A stretch of DNA of 64,000 bases from an uncultured Acetatifactor sp. (GCA_910584375.1 CAJUAH010000015.1:25240-89239); one strand, 5' to 3'; counted from the first letter of the stretch, positions 15,606-24,193 are shown. Numbers and translations are program-made. The notes: generated from the sequence alone by a model not told the origin.

Positions 15606-17602
15606 CGCGCCGCCTCCTCTGTTTCCTCAAATATCCCTTTTTGATACTTCTCTATATAGAGTTGATTATATTGGAGCATTCTGTACTGACATATCGGCTC
15701 CGTCTCCCACAGTTCCTCGATATTCACCAGCTTTCCGTCCCGATCTATGCAGCCTCTCTGCGTCAGCACAGGGAACTCTTCATGCAGCTCCATAAGATAC
15801 TGATAAAATGGCGGCAAGCGCAGTCCCGCGCATTCCAGCAGCGCGGCCGGCAGATAATTGGCGCTCATATCGCCGTAGGTTTCCCAGTCCACATCATAGT
15901 TGGCCCAGATGACATAGGGCACAATATACTTTTGCAGATTCCGCTCCTGCTGTGTCATCTCCCTCCCCGCAAAGACAGCCTCATAAAAATTGTCCCCGAG
16001 TATGGGCTGATGATCCCCAAACATGCAGATAATCACCGGTTCCTCCACTTCCCGAAAATATGTCACAAGCTCCTTAAAGGCGTCGTCCGATATCCTGATC
16101 AGATTCAGATAAGTCTCCACATCGTACAGATTCCCCGCCTCCCCGGCCGGTATGCCCCCCACGCCCGTCACGGCGATCTCTATCGGCACTTCCCCATAGT
16201 ATCCGCCATGGTTCTGGATCGTCACATCAAATAAAAAAAAAGGACTCCCCTTATCCCGGTTTTCGTATCTGTGTATGATCTCATTGTAATTGCAGGCATC
16301 GGAAATAAAACCTTTGACATACTCATACGGCGTCTCCCATACCCCCTGATGGATAAACTCGTCAAATCCAAAATACTTATACGCCCTGTCTCTGCTCCAC
16401 GCGCCCTCTCCGCTGGGATGCATGGCCATAGTCGCGTAGCCCTGGTTTTCCATCACTTTTGCCAGGGAAGGCATGTCATGATCCACCTGGTTCTGATAGG
16501 GAATCACTCCAGGAGTCAGCAGCGATAAGGAATTGCCCGTCAAAGCCTCAAATTCCGTATTTGCTGTAAGTCCCCCCAGTATGGACACATACAGCCGCCC
16601 TTTAAGAGCATTGTCCTCCAGGCTGTCCAGAAAGGGCATATACGCCTCTGTTGTCTCCAACTCCCCGAGAACGCGCAAATCGCTCCATGCTTCATTCATA
16701 ATCATGATAACATCCGGTTTTTCCGTCATATTCCCAGCGGTCGCATAATCTGCCTCGGCCGCCCTCGCGATGGCCTGTATTGTCTTTTCGGAATACTCTC
16801 CGGGAACATCCACTTTGCTGTCCTTGAGCAAAAGAAAATAACTCATGCAGGCTCCGTTTAGATTGCGGGTATCGCCTATATTCCAATAATTGATCACAAA
16901 ATCTTTTCCCAGCGGGTTTTCCAGATCCATCACTGTATGATACCATCCCCCAATCAGCAGCGCCGCCGCTACAGATATTCCCACATGCACCCATTTGTGC
17001 ATTTTGATTTGTACTTTGGAGCCCAGCACGATGAAAAACAGAAAATAGATCACGGAATACAGTGCCTCCGGGGAAAGTCCATAGTGATAGTTATCCATAA
17101 CCGATATAGCCGTGCCCACGGCTTTCAGGTCGCTGGGCATCAGAAAATCCCCTCTAAACTTCCATATATAATATTCCACCAGAAACAGCGCCAGAAAAAA
17201 ACCGCTCCCGGCCCCCAGAGCCGCCGCACTGCTCTGTGTAAACAGGAAAACCGCCAGATATCCGCAGATAATAAAGGCAACCGTCAGCTCCGTTACGCCG
17301 TCCATGATGCGGCTCATATCCTGCATGGGCAGTTCCATCCTTTGAAATATCTTCGTCGGAACAAAGCATAAATACAGTATAAGCAAAGGAACAGATACCC
17401 AGTTTGACAGTCTGGGCAGCAGTAACAGAACTCCGCTTAACAGGCTGAGTCCCAGACAGATCACCAGTCTTTTGGGTATCCCGTCCCACGCTAAAAACGT
17501 AAGTATCAGCATAAATATCAGAATTGCCGATGAAAAAGCAAACTTCCATGGCCTTTTTCTCACAGCTCCGATTCCCTGCGCCATAATACCCGTTATCTTC
17601 AT
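15602..17602 (-). CDS. LtaS-like sulfatase-fold phosphoglycerol transferase
   Basis: A 666-residue membrane enzyme with six to seven hydrophobic segments up to about residue 220, then an extracellular sulfatase-fold domain. LtaS-type enzymes polymerise glycerol phosphate from phosphatidylglycerol. Metal and catalytic positions are E304 (IMNEAWSDL), T346 (GGLTANTEFEALTG, the nucleophile position), a FDVTIQNHGGYYG stretch and MFGDHQPIL near the end. It is overlapped by the GDPD-family gene and transcribed from a good promoter carrying repeats. True lipoteichoic acid synthesis cannot be distinguished from addition of phosphoglycerol to another glycan. Confidence 0.85.
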   Translation of the reverse strand: MKITGIMAQGIGAVRKRPWKFAFSSAILIFMLILTFLAWDGIPKRLVICLGLSLLSGVLLLLPRLSNWVSVPLLILYLCFVPTKIFQRMELPMQDMSRIMDGVTELTVAFIICGYLAVFLFTQSSAAALGAGSGFFLALFLVEYYIWKFRGDFLMPSDLKAVGTAISVMDNYHYGLSPEALYSVIYFLFFIVLGSKVQIKMHKWVHVGISVAAALLIGGWYHTVMDLENPLGKDFVINYWNIGDTRNLNGACMSYFLLLKDSKVDVPGEYSEKTIQAIARAAEADYATAGNMTEKPDVIMIMNEAWSDLRVLGELETTEAYMPFLDSLEDNALKGRLYVSILGGLTANTEFEALTGNSLSLLTPGVIPYQNQVDHDMPSLAKVMENQGYATMAMHPSGEGAWSRDRAYKYFGFDEFIHQGVWETPYEYVKGFISDACNYNEIIHRYENRDKGSPFFLFDVTIQNHGGYYGEVPIEIAVTGVGGIPAGEAGNLYDVETYLNLIRISDDAFKELVTYFREVEEPVIICMFGDHQPILGDNFYEAVFAGREMTQQERNLQKYIVPYVIWANYDVDWETYGDMSANYLPAALLECAGLRLPPFYQYLMELHEEFPVLTQRGCIDRDGKLVNIEELWETEPICQYRMLQYNQLYIEKYQKGIFEETEEAAR

Positions 17603-17664
17603 TTCAATCTCTCCTTTATCGGTTTTACTGTCATGCCATTTTCTTCCAACATTCAGTCAAACGC

Positions 17665-17693
17665 ATTATATCATCTTTAAGCAGAGTTGGCAA
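17665..17693 (-). promoter_or_regulatory. Promoter of the ltaS-like/GDPD operon
   Basis: The minus strand reads TTGCCA (17688-17693), a 17-bp spacer and a perfect TATAAT (17665-17670). The first operator-like repeat lies in the spacer and the second begins just upstream of the -35 box. Confidence 0.8.
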
Positions 17694-17728
17694 TGCTTTA
17701 AGCATAGTTTTATTGTCCTAAAGCAGTA
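17675..17728 (+). repeat. Three operator-like direct repeats at 21-bp spacing
   Basis: CTTTAAGCAGAGTT (17675-17688) and CTTTAAGCATAGTT (17696-17709) match at 13 of 14 bases. A weaker third copy, CCTAAAGCAGTA, begins at 17717. Starts are exactly 21 bp apart, two helical turns, so a bound protein would sit on one face of the DNA. They lie between the divergent xre and ltaS-like genes. XRE proteins usually bind such repeats; binding is inferred. Confidence 0.7.
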
Positions 17729-17766
17729 TATAAAACAATACAATAAGATTAAGGAGGTATTTTATA

Positions 17767-18060
17767 ATGATTTATGGATTGGGAAAACGATTGCAGGAAC
17801 AAAGACTGTTAAAAAACCTGTCACAAAAAGAAGTAGCCGCGTCCGTGGGTGTGTCCGCCTCTATCATCTCAAATTATGAGAGCAGCGAGCGCACCCCCAG
17901 CGTGGAGATCCTCATGGCCCTGGCCCGGCTGTACCACTGCTCTACCGATTATCTGCTGGGTTTTGACCGAGATGAAAAGGGTATGTTTTTAGATGTGTCT
18001 ATGTTAAGTGATGAACAGAAGAAACTGCTGCAGCATTTTCTTTTGAGTCTGGGAAAGTAA
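17767..18060 (+). CDS. XRE-family HTH transcriptional regulator
   Basis: A 97-residue protein with a helix-turn-helix over about residues 5-60: LSQKEVAASVGVSASIISNY contains the recognition helix, and SVEILMALARLYHCSTDYLLG is the usual fourth/fifth helix pattern. The C-terminal 30 residues are short and Leu-rich, perhaps a dimer contact. An AAGGAGG site precedes the ATG. It diverges from the ltaS-like gene with the 21-bp repeats between, so it is probably the regulator of that operon and of itself. Confidence 0.93.
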   Translation: MIYGLGKRLQEQRLLKNLSQKEVAASVGVSASIISNYESSERTPSVEILMALARLYHCSTDYLLGFDRDEKGMFLDVSMLSDEQKKLLQHFLLSLGK

Positions 18061-18073
18061 GTCCTATTATAAA

Positions 18074-18112
18074 AGAGAGCGGAAAGTATCGTTTTGATCT
18101 TTTCCGCTCTCT
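18074..18112. terminator. Shared terminator between xre and alaS
   Basis: A 12-bp stem AGAGAGCGGAAA/TTTCCGCTCTCT lies between the two convergent genes. The T-rich flank on the plus strand (TGTCTTTCT) and TTTTATAATAGG on the minus strand suit ending both. Confidence 0.85.
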
Positions 18113-18140
18113 GTCTTTCTCTAATATTCTGCGTAGCCCT

Positions 18141-20798
18141 CTACCCCAGCTGACCCTCCAGCACGCTGGCCGCCTGTTCCACCGCCGCGGGGATGCCGGC
18201 CGGGTTCTTGCCGCCGGCCTGGGCCATACCGGGACGACCGCCGCCGCCGCCGCCCACCAAAGCGGCGATCCCCTTGATCAGATTGCCCGCGTGGGCTCCC
18301 GCTTTCTGCGCTCCTTCCGTAGCCATGGCGATCATGTTTACCTTGCCCTCTGCGCCGGAGATCAGCACCACGACGCCCTCGCCCAGTTTTTCTCTGAGCT
18401 GGTCGCCCAGATCCCGCAGAGCGTTCATATCCACGCCGTCCACGCTGGCGGCCAGCAGCTTGACGCCCTTGACCTCCCGCACCTGATCCATCACATTGCC
18501 CAGGGCGTCCTTGGCGTTTTTACTCTTCAGGGACTCCAGTTCCCCGTGCAGGGATTTCAGCTCCGCCATCAGATGTTCGCATTTTTCCACCAGATTGCCG
18601 GGCGTGGCTTTTACCGCCTTCGCCGCCTCATGGATCGTATGCTCCAGATTCTTATAATATTGCAGCACGCCGTTTCCGGTCAGCGCCTCGATCCGGCGCA
18701 CGCCCGCCGCCACGCCGTTCTCGGACAGGATCTTAAAGCTCCCGATATTGCCGGTGTTCGCCACATGGGTGCCGCCGCAGAGTTCCACGGAGAAATCCCC
18801 CATCTGAACCACCCGCACCTCTTCGCCGTACTTTTCGCCGAACAACGCCATGGCCCCTGTCTTTCTGGCCTCCTCGATACCCATGACCCGGGTGACCACG
18901 GGAATATTCTCCCCGATCTTCTCGTTGACCATGGCCTCCACCCGGGCCAGCTCCTCCTCTGTCATGGCCGCGAAATGGGTAAAGTCAAAGCGCAGTCTCT
19001 CTCCGTCCACATAGGAACCGGACTGCTCCACATGGGTTCCCAGCACCTCCCGCAGAGCCTTCTGCAGCAGATGGGTGGCGCTGTGGTTCTTGCAGGTATC
19101 GCTCCTTCGGCCCGCGTCCACCGTCAGCGTAGCCGTATCTCCCACCTTGATCATACCGCCGGTCACCGTGCCGATATGGCCCACCTTGCCGCCCATCAGC
19201 TTGACGGTATCCTGCACCGCAAAGCTGCCGTCCGCCGTGGTGATCACGCCGGTATCTCCGTTCTGTCCGCCCATGGTGGCATAAAAAGGAGTTTCCTCCA
19301 CAATAACCGTGCCCACCTGTCCGTCGGTCAGCGCCTCCACCAGCTCGGTCTCCGTAGTCAGCACCGTCACCCTGGAATTGTGCTGCAATCTGTCGTATCC
19401 CACAAACTCCGTGGTCACGGCCGGATCGATGGACTCGTACACCGTCACGTCCGCGCCCATATAGTTGGTCACTTTGCGGGCTTTACGGGCCATATCCTTC
19501 TGCTGGCGCATGCACTCGCCGAAACCTTCCTCATCTATAGTAAAACCTTTCTCAGCCAATATCTCCTGAGTCAGATCCATGGGGAATCCGTAGGTGTCGT
19601 AGAGCTTGAATGCATTCTCGCCGGACAGCTCCGTCACGCCCGCCGCCTTCATCTCTTCCTCCATCTGCGCCAAGATGCTCAGTCCCAAATCGATGGTCTT
19701 GTCAAACTTATCCTCTTCCTGGGTCAGTACCGTCAGGATAAACTCGCTCTTCTCCTCCAGCTCCGGATACCCGTCCTTACACTCCCGGATCACCGTGCGG
19801 CTGAGATCCGCCAGGAATTTGCCGGATATCCCCAGGAGCCTGCCATGGCGGGCCGCCCGCCGGATCAGACGGCGCAGCACATACCCCCGGCCCTCGTTGG
19901 AGGGCATGATCCCGTCGCTGATCATAAAAGTGGTGGAGCGGATATGGTCTGTGATCAGCCGCACGGATACGTCCACATTTTCATCTGTCTGATAGCGCAC
20001 CCCGGCGATCTCGCAGATCCTGTCCCGGATCGCCTTCATCGTGTCGATGTCAAAGACGGAATCCACGTCCTGCACCACCACCGCCAGACGCTCCAGACCC
20101 ATGCCGGTATCTATATTTTTCTGGGAAAGTTCCTCATAATGTCCCTTTCCGTCGCTCTCAAACTGCGTGAACACATTGTTCCAGACCTCTATGAAACGGT
20201 CGCAGTCGCAGCCCACCTTACAGTCGGGCTTGCCGCAGCCATACTTTTCGCCCCGGTCATAATAGATCTCCGAACAGGGGCCGCAGGGGCCCGCCCCATG
20301 CTCCCAGAAATTGTCGCAGTCGCCGTTCTCGTCCCGATAAAAACGGGTAATCTTCTCCGCCGGAACCCCGATCTCCTGATTCCAGATCGCGAAAGCCTCG
20401 TCATCCTCCCCGTAGACGGAAGGATAAAGCCGCTCCGGATCCATGCCCACCGTCTCCGTCAAAAACTCCCAGCTCCAGGCTATGGCCTCGTGCTTAAAAT
20501 AATCCCCAAAGGAGAAATTGCCCAGCATCTCAAAGAAAGTCAGATGGCGGGCCGTCTTGCCCACATTCTCGATATCCCCGGTGCGCACGCACTTCTGACA
20601 GGTAGTCACGCGCCTGCGGGGCGGAATCTCCTGTCCCGTAAAATAAGGTTTCAGCGGCGCCATCCCCGCGTTGATCAGCAGCAGACTCTTGTCCGTATGG
20701 GGCGGCACCAGAGAGAAACTCTTCATCTTCAGATGCTCTTTGCTCTCAAAAAAATCGAGATACATTCTACGCAGTTCATTTACACCATATGCCTTCAT
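18141..20798 (-). CDS. alaS: Alanine--tRNA ligase
   Basis: Charges tRNA-Ala; 885 residues, a normal length. The class II catalytic core fills the first about 240 residues (LLINAGMAPLKPYFTG, CQKCVRTGDIENVGKT, FFEMLGNFSFGDYFK). The editing domain has the zinc motif HSATHLLQKAL with partner CGGTHVANTG. The C-terminal DHHA1 domain ends with GGGGGGRPGMAQAGG. The start at 20798 follows an AGGAAGG site. A fully consensus promoter lies upstream at 20915-20943. I saw no T-box leader, whose AGGGUGGNACCGCG element would be the hallmark. Confidence 0.98.
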   Translation of the reverse strand: MKAYGVNELRRMYLDFFESKEHLKMKSFSLVPPHTDKSLLLINAGMAPLKPYFTGQEIPPRRRVTTCQKCVRTGDIENVGKTARHLTFFEMLGNFSFGDYFKHEAIAWSWEFLTETVGMDPERLYPSVYGEDDEAFAIWNQEIGVPAEKITRFYRDENGDCDNFWEHGAGPCGPCSEIYYDRGEKYGCGKPDCKVGCDCDRFIEVWNNVFTQFESDGKGHYEELSQKNIDTGMGLERLAVVVQDVDSVFDIDTMKAIRDRICEIAGVRYQTDENVDVSVRLITDHIRSTTFMISDGIMPSNEGRGYVLRRLIRRAARHGRLLGISGKFLADLSRTVIRECKDGYPELEEKSEFILTVLTQEEDKFDKTIDLGLSILAQMEEEMKAAGVTELSGENAFKLYDTYGFPMDLTQEILAEKGFTIDEEGFGECMRQQKDMARKARKVTNYMGADVTVYESIDPAVTTEFVGYDRLQHNSRVTVLTTETELVEALTDGQVGTVIVEETPFYATMGGQNGDTGVITTADGSFAVQDTVKLMGGKVGHIGTVTGGMIKVGDTATLTVDAGRRSDTCKNHSATHLLQKALREVLGTHVEQSGSYVDGERLRFDFTHFAAMTEEELARVEAMVNEKIGENIPVVTRVMGIEEARKTGAMALFGEKYGEEVRVVQMGDFSVELCGGTHVANTGNIGSFKILSENGVAAGVRRIEALTGNGVLQYYKNLEHTIHEAAKAVKATPGNLVEKCEHLMAELKSLHGELESLKSKNAKDALGNVMDQVREVKGVKLLAASVDGVDMNALRDLGDQLREKLGEGVVVLISGAEGKVNMIAMATEGAQKAGAHAGNLIKGIAALVGGGGGGRPGMAQAGGKNPAGIPAAVEQAASVLEGQLG

Positions 20799-20908
20799 GA
20801 TGTCCTTCCTCCAAACTTATCTTTATTGTGATGCAAAATATGTTCCGCCAAATATCCGTTGCCGTATATCGCCGACTTTGTAAATACAGTTCCAGGCGGT
20901 ATGCAACC

Positions 20909-22069
20909 TCAGTAATTATAGATATATTCCCCAAACTTGTCAACTGCCAACTGAAAAGAAACAATATTGTACCGGCAGACCTCGTCCGCAAACTTGAAAT
21001 GAACGCTGATATTGCCGTTTTCGTAAATCTTGATATGGTCTACCAAGTCCGTGAGGATTTCATGGGTGAGCGTTTCAATGCTTTGATACTTTGCAAAGGC
21101 TACCAGCGCGGGGTGTTCCTTGTCAACGCCATTCAGGAGCTCCGCCCGTTCCGCGTTCAGCCGGGCCAGCACATCCGCAAGCCCGGCGGCCTCCAAGCGG
21201 TTGTGTTTGATAGAGTGCAGGCCGTCCGGGAGCGGTTCTTGTAAGTGGAGCAGGCGTAATAGATATTTTTCCCGCAGTCCGCACATTTCAGAAAACCGCT
21301 GAACAGGTGAACCTCGCGCCCTTTGGGGGAAGTCCGGGTATCGGGGACGCGCACCCATTCATCCTCCGGCACAGCCTCGATCTGGTGTACCTTGTAGCTT
21401 TTCACCCGACGGCGGCCCTGTACCAAATCCCCGGTGTAAATGGGGTTGGTGAGCATTTCATGTATCATGCGGGCCCCACATGGGGTCGTCCGCCACAGCC
21501 GTGGAAACGGGCAGGCCCTTTTTGCGGCGGTAGGCCGTGGGGCTGAATATGCCGTGTCCGTTGAGGTACAGCGCGATGGCCCTTTTAGACGAGCCTTGCA
21601 GGAGCATGGAATACACGCGCTTGACGGTTTCGGCGGCCTCGGTATCGACCAGCAGTTGATGCTTGTTTGCCGGGTCTTTGATATAGCCGTAGGGAGCGAA
21701 AGAGCCGATGTACTGGCCGTTGCGCCGCTTGTAATCGAAAACCTGCCGGATTTTCTTTGAGGTCTGATAACAATACTGGTCGTTCATCACATCCCCCAAA
21801 AGCCGCTGGAAACTTTCGCGTTCCGTATCGGTTCCCGTGTGGCCGTCATCCACATACTCGGTGTAGCTTTCAAATTCTTCCGCATGATTAAAATGAAAAT
21901 CGTTGAGAATGTCGCGCTGATTTTTTACGCTGTTGCTATCGTCAAGGCCACGATTGATTTTCTGTAAATCCTCGCGGGAGAGCCGGATATAGCCGCCCAT
22001 TTTCCAGCGCCGGGCCGTATAAATAGGGGGCAAAATCTGCTGATACCCTCTGTTTTTTGTCCGTGCCAT
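20909..22069 (-). pseudogene. Decayed large serine recombinase (site-specific integrase/resolvase)
   Basis: A remnant of a Tn4451/TndX-like serine recombinase. Frame 1 (22069-21458) begins with the catalytic GGYIRLSREDLQKINRG, with the nucleophile Ser in YIRLS, but jumps from LLGDVMNDQ to TSKKIRQVFDYKRRNGQYIG, so about 50 residues of the catalytic domain are missing. The reading frame then shifts near 21468 (DPMWGP to MIHEMLTNPIYTGDLVQG) and again near 21220, after the zinc ribbon (CADCGKNIYYACS). The last part (LNAERAELLNG, IYENGNISVHFKF) is the usual C-terminus. Intact relatives have over 500 residues; about 390 remain. The final codons overlap the alaS promoter. It cannot encode an active enzyme. 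Confidence 0.88.
20915..20943 (-). promoter_or_regulatory. Perfect-consensus promoter of alaS
   Basis: The minus strand reads TTGACA (20938-20943), a 17-bp spacer and TATAAT (20915-20920). The leader to the alaS ATG is about 110 bases. The -10 and -35 boxes lie within the last codons of the recombinase remnant. Confidence 0.85.
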
Positions 22070-22181
22070 TGTTTCTCCTTCCCTATCACTTTACAGTTAT
22101 ATTATAACTCCGATTAGGGGTATCGGCAAGGACGCCACCGAGCATGAAAATAAGGCGGAACCGTAAAAAGTACCGCCCCGG

Positions 22182-22204
22182 CTTTGGGACATTTTGTTCC
22201 AAAG
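22182..22204 (+). repeat. Palindrome family, copy 1 (outer left)
   Basis: Arms CTTTGGGACA and TGTTCCAAAG (one mismatch) around TTT. It has the same core as copies at 22346, 24171 and 24304, and the same orientation as copy 4 judged by the TTT centre. Confidence 0.75.
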
Positions 22205-22345
22205 GTATAAATCCGCGCCATGCCTTAAAACGCGCAATTTATATAATTCCACAAACGGCAAGCAATGCAAGTGTGGTCACACTTGCCATTTTTGACTGGC
22301 CGGAGGCCGTCAAAAATGCTTGTTGGGGAGCCTCCCAAAACCCGG

Positions 22346-22372
22346 CTCTTTGGGACAAAATGTCCCAAAGAG
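22346..22372 (-). repeat. Palindrome family, copy 2 (inner left)
   Basis: Perfect 12-bp arms CTCTTTGGGACA and TGTCCCAAAGAG around AAA. This is the most symmetrical copy. Its centre is AAA, so it is reversed relative to copies 1 and 4. Confidence 0.8.
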
Positions 22373-22510
22373 GTTGGCTGCGTCACTGCCACTATTGCGT
22401 CGGTTCCTTATATAAAGACAGTGGGCAAAACGCCCACTGTCTTTGATGCTCAACTCATTTCACAAATTAAAATTTCAGATTTGGATGTTTATGCTAAAAT
22501 ATTTGCACAG

Positions 22511-22547
22511 AAAAACTCCTCACCACCGTAATGGCAGCGAGGAGTTT
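22511..22547 (-). terminator. Terminator after the island tetR gene
   Basis: The 9-bp arms AAACTCCTC and GAGGAGTTT are followed on the minus strand by TTCTGTGC, giving a run of five T. It lies 9 bp after the tetR stop. Confidence 0.8.
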
Positions 22548-22555
22548 GTTTCATT

Positions 22556-23128
22556 TCATTGTTTTGTGCCAGTACTACAAACCGCACTGGTAAGGGACAT
22601 AGTGATATGCGCCATTTCCTCGGCGCTGCGGCGGTCGTCCTCCGCAATCCAGTTTTGCAGGAGTCGGTAACTGCCATAAAGGGCGAAGGAGGCAATGTCC
22701 TCGTCATACCGATGGTCATCTGCCCCCTTCCTGTATTCTGCAAGCAGCACTTCAATTTTCGGAAGAGAGAACAGCCGATGTGCAAAAGTCTCGTCAAAAT
22801 TGTTTTGAATCAGCAGCCGGGAAATCTCCAGATTTTGCTCCATATAGGAAAATATCAGTGTGACTCGGTGCAGTACACCGACGCTGTCGCACAGCTCGGC
22901 ACTTTCAATAGCATCGGCAATGTCCTTTATATACCAGTCACGAATCTCCGCCAGTACATCATACTGGCTGCCGTAATGATTGTAAAAAGTCGTGCGGTTG
23001 ATGCCCGCAATATCACAAAGCTCACGGATGGAGATTTTATGAATATCCTGTTTTTTCAATAGACTGATCAAGGCGCGATGGATCAGTTCCTTAGTCAGGG
23101 CAATTCTCTGGTTTGGTTTCATTCCCAT
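22556..23128 (-). CDS. TetR/AcrR-family regulator, divergent from a TauE exporter
   Basis: A 190-residue repressor. The HTH (about 8-55) contains KISIRELCDIAGINRTTFYN, close to the TetR consensus, followed by HYGSQYDVLAEI. The C-terminal domain is helical, as in the group of TetR proteins controlling their divergent partner. The ATG at 23126-23128 has GAGAGG 7 bases upstream; the longer frame would start inside the operator. It is divergent from the TauE gene with a palindrome in the shared control region. The inducer is unknown, perhaps an organosulfur or sulfonate compound if the partner exports such molecules. Confidence 0.92.
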   Translation of the reverse strand: MGMKPNQRIALTKELIHRALISLLKKQDIHKISIRELCDIAGINRTTFYNHYGSQYDVLAEIRDWYIKDIADAIESAELCDSVGVLHRVTLIFSYMEQNLEISRLLIQNNFDETFAHRLFSLPKIEVLLAEYRKGADDHRYDEDIASFALYGSYRLLQNWIAEDDRRSAEEMAHITMSLTSAVCSTGTKQ

Positions 23129-23164
23129 AATCGTTCCTCTCAACACTTTCGTTTCATCTGTCGG

Positions 23165-23193
23165 TTGCAACTTCAACACCTGTTGAGTATAAT
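23165..23193 (+). promoter_or_regulatory. Promoter of the TauE gene with an operator in its spacer
   Basis: TTGCAA (23165-23170), a 17-bp spacer and TATAAT (23188-23193). The palindrome TCAACA-CC-TGTTGA (23173-23186) fills the spacer, so a bound repressor would exclude RNA polymerase. It also lies 45 bp upstream of the divergent tetR start. Confidence 0.85.
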
Positions 23194-23231
23194 TATAATC
23201 AAAAAGACAACGAAAATCAAGGAGGAAGTTT

Positions 23232-24029
23232 ATGTTTTATGAATATGTAGTAGTCGCAATCGCCGCCATGCTGGCTGGTGTTGGCACAGGACTGGTCGGG
23301 CTTAGCGCGGCAACAGCCATGGTTCCGCTGATGGTCGTGCTGTGTCCCACCTTCGGCGGTGAGCATGGCGCTTATATGGCAACGGCCATTGCCCTTGCCA
23401 GTGATGTCCTCGGCTCTGCCGTTACCACGGCGGTGTATGCTAAGAATAAAAAAATCGACCTGAAACACGGCTGGCTCATTGCCGCCTGCATCATCGGTAT
23501 GTGTACAATCGGTTCCATTGCAGCCTATTTTACCCGTCAAGAGGTGCTTGGGGGCTTTTCCCTTATCCTGTGCGTTTTCATCGGCATCCGGTTCCTTGTA
23601 AGTCCGGATTCCAAAGAGCGCCCGGAAAAGGACGCAAAAACCAATCTGACCATTAAGGAAATCGCAGTATCTCTGTTCTATGGCCTGTCTATTGGTTTTG
23701 GCACCGGCTTTTTCGGCTCCGGCGGTGGTATGATGATGCTCATCGTGTTCACTGCCATGCTGGGCTATGAGCGTAAGACTGCCGTTGGCACCTCCACATT
23801 TATTATGACCTTCACGGCGTTGATCGCATCGGTGAGCCATATCCTCATTGAGCCCACCATCGTGCTGGATTGTTGGGGCTTCCTTGTGCTTGCCATTGTG
23901 GTCGCCACCTTCTTCTCCCTTGTCAGTGCGCAGTTTGCCAATAAGGTCAAGGGCAAGGTTGTGGGATATGTAACAGGTGCGATTCTGCTGGTTTTGGGCC
24001 TGTCCATGATTATTATCAACAATATATAG
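23232..24029 (+). CDS. Sulfite exporter TauE/SafE-family permease
   Basis: A 265-residue membrane protein with about eight hydrophobic segments in two repeats, the TauE/SafE architecture. Repeat motifs are GVGTGLVGLSAATAMVPLMV (about 17-36) and GFGTGFFGSGGGMMMLIVFT (about 155-174), the paired Gly-rich half-helices of this family. Members export sulfite, sulfoacetate or related anions, but many have unknown substrates. It has an AAGGAGG site and a promoter repressed, by inference, by the divergent TetR. It has GC content nearer the core genome than the AT-rich genes to its right. Confidence 0.92.
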   Translation: MFYEYVVVAIAAMLAGVGTGLVGLSAATAMVPLMVVLCPTFGGEHGAYMATAIALASDVLGSAVTTAVYAKNKKIDLKHGWLIAACIIGMCTIGSIAAYFTRQEVLGGFSLILCVFIGIRFLVSPDSKERPEKDAKTNLTIKEIAVSLFYGLSIGFGTGFFGSGGGMMMLIVFTAMLGYERKTAVGTSTFIMTFTALIASVSHILIEPTIVLDCWGFLVLAIVVATFFSLVSAQFANKVKGKVVGYVTGAILLVLGLSMIIINNI

Positions 24030-24170
24030 ATAAAATCACCGTTCCTATTGTATCTGCACTGATTCTGTGCGGGACAATGTTCTGGGGGTAAGCTATGGCA
24101 CTGACGGAGAAAACAAAAGTCTGTTTAGAAATCAAACATAGCACACTTGCGCCACTGTCCATCCTGTCAT

Positions 24171-24193
24171 CTTGGGGACAAAATGTCTCAAAG
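24171..24193 (-). repeat. Palindrome family, copy 3 (inner right)
   Basis: Arms CTTGGGGACA and TGTCTCAAAG around AAA, the same centre as copy 2. Two mismatches in the arms. Confidence 0.7.

Larger units (their letters stand above)
22070..22555. other. Gene-free segment rich in hairpins, left of the TetR/TauE pair
   Basis: This 486-bp stretch holds no convincing gene. It contains the start region of the recombinase remnant and, in order, palindromes at 22182-22204, 22267-22286 (arms GCAAGTGTG/CACACTTGC), 22287-22318 (arms CATTTTTGAC/GTCAAAAATG with an inner GGCC/GGCC), 22346-22372 and 22414-22444 (13-bp perfect arms beginning AAAGACAGTGGGC). This density is far above the rest of the window and suggests the end of a mobile element or structured RNA. 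Confidence 0.7.

Noticed and set aside
15602..17602. Call as a true arylsulfatase
   Set aside because: The polytopic N-terminus and the Thr nucleophile position fit LtaS-like phosphoglycerol transferases; the sulfatase Cys/Ser-x-Pro-x-Arg motif is absent.
18291..20831. An 846-codon open frame antisense to alaS, and similar long antisense frames over the TPR (27831-29966) and chemoreceptor (59395-60882) genes
   Set aside because: They mirror well-conserved genes, have no ribosome sites and show low-complexity His/Gln-rich translations. GC-rich codon use leaves the opposite strand open.
20799..20908. T-box leader upstream of alaS
   Set aside because: The leader has no AGGGUGGNACCGCG element or terminator/antiterminator pair. 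The same was found before glyS.
22144..22446. A 100-codon plus-strand frame in the hairpin-rich segment
   Set aside because: It crosses four palindromes, so its codons reflect the repeats rather than selection.
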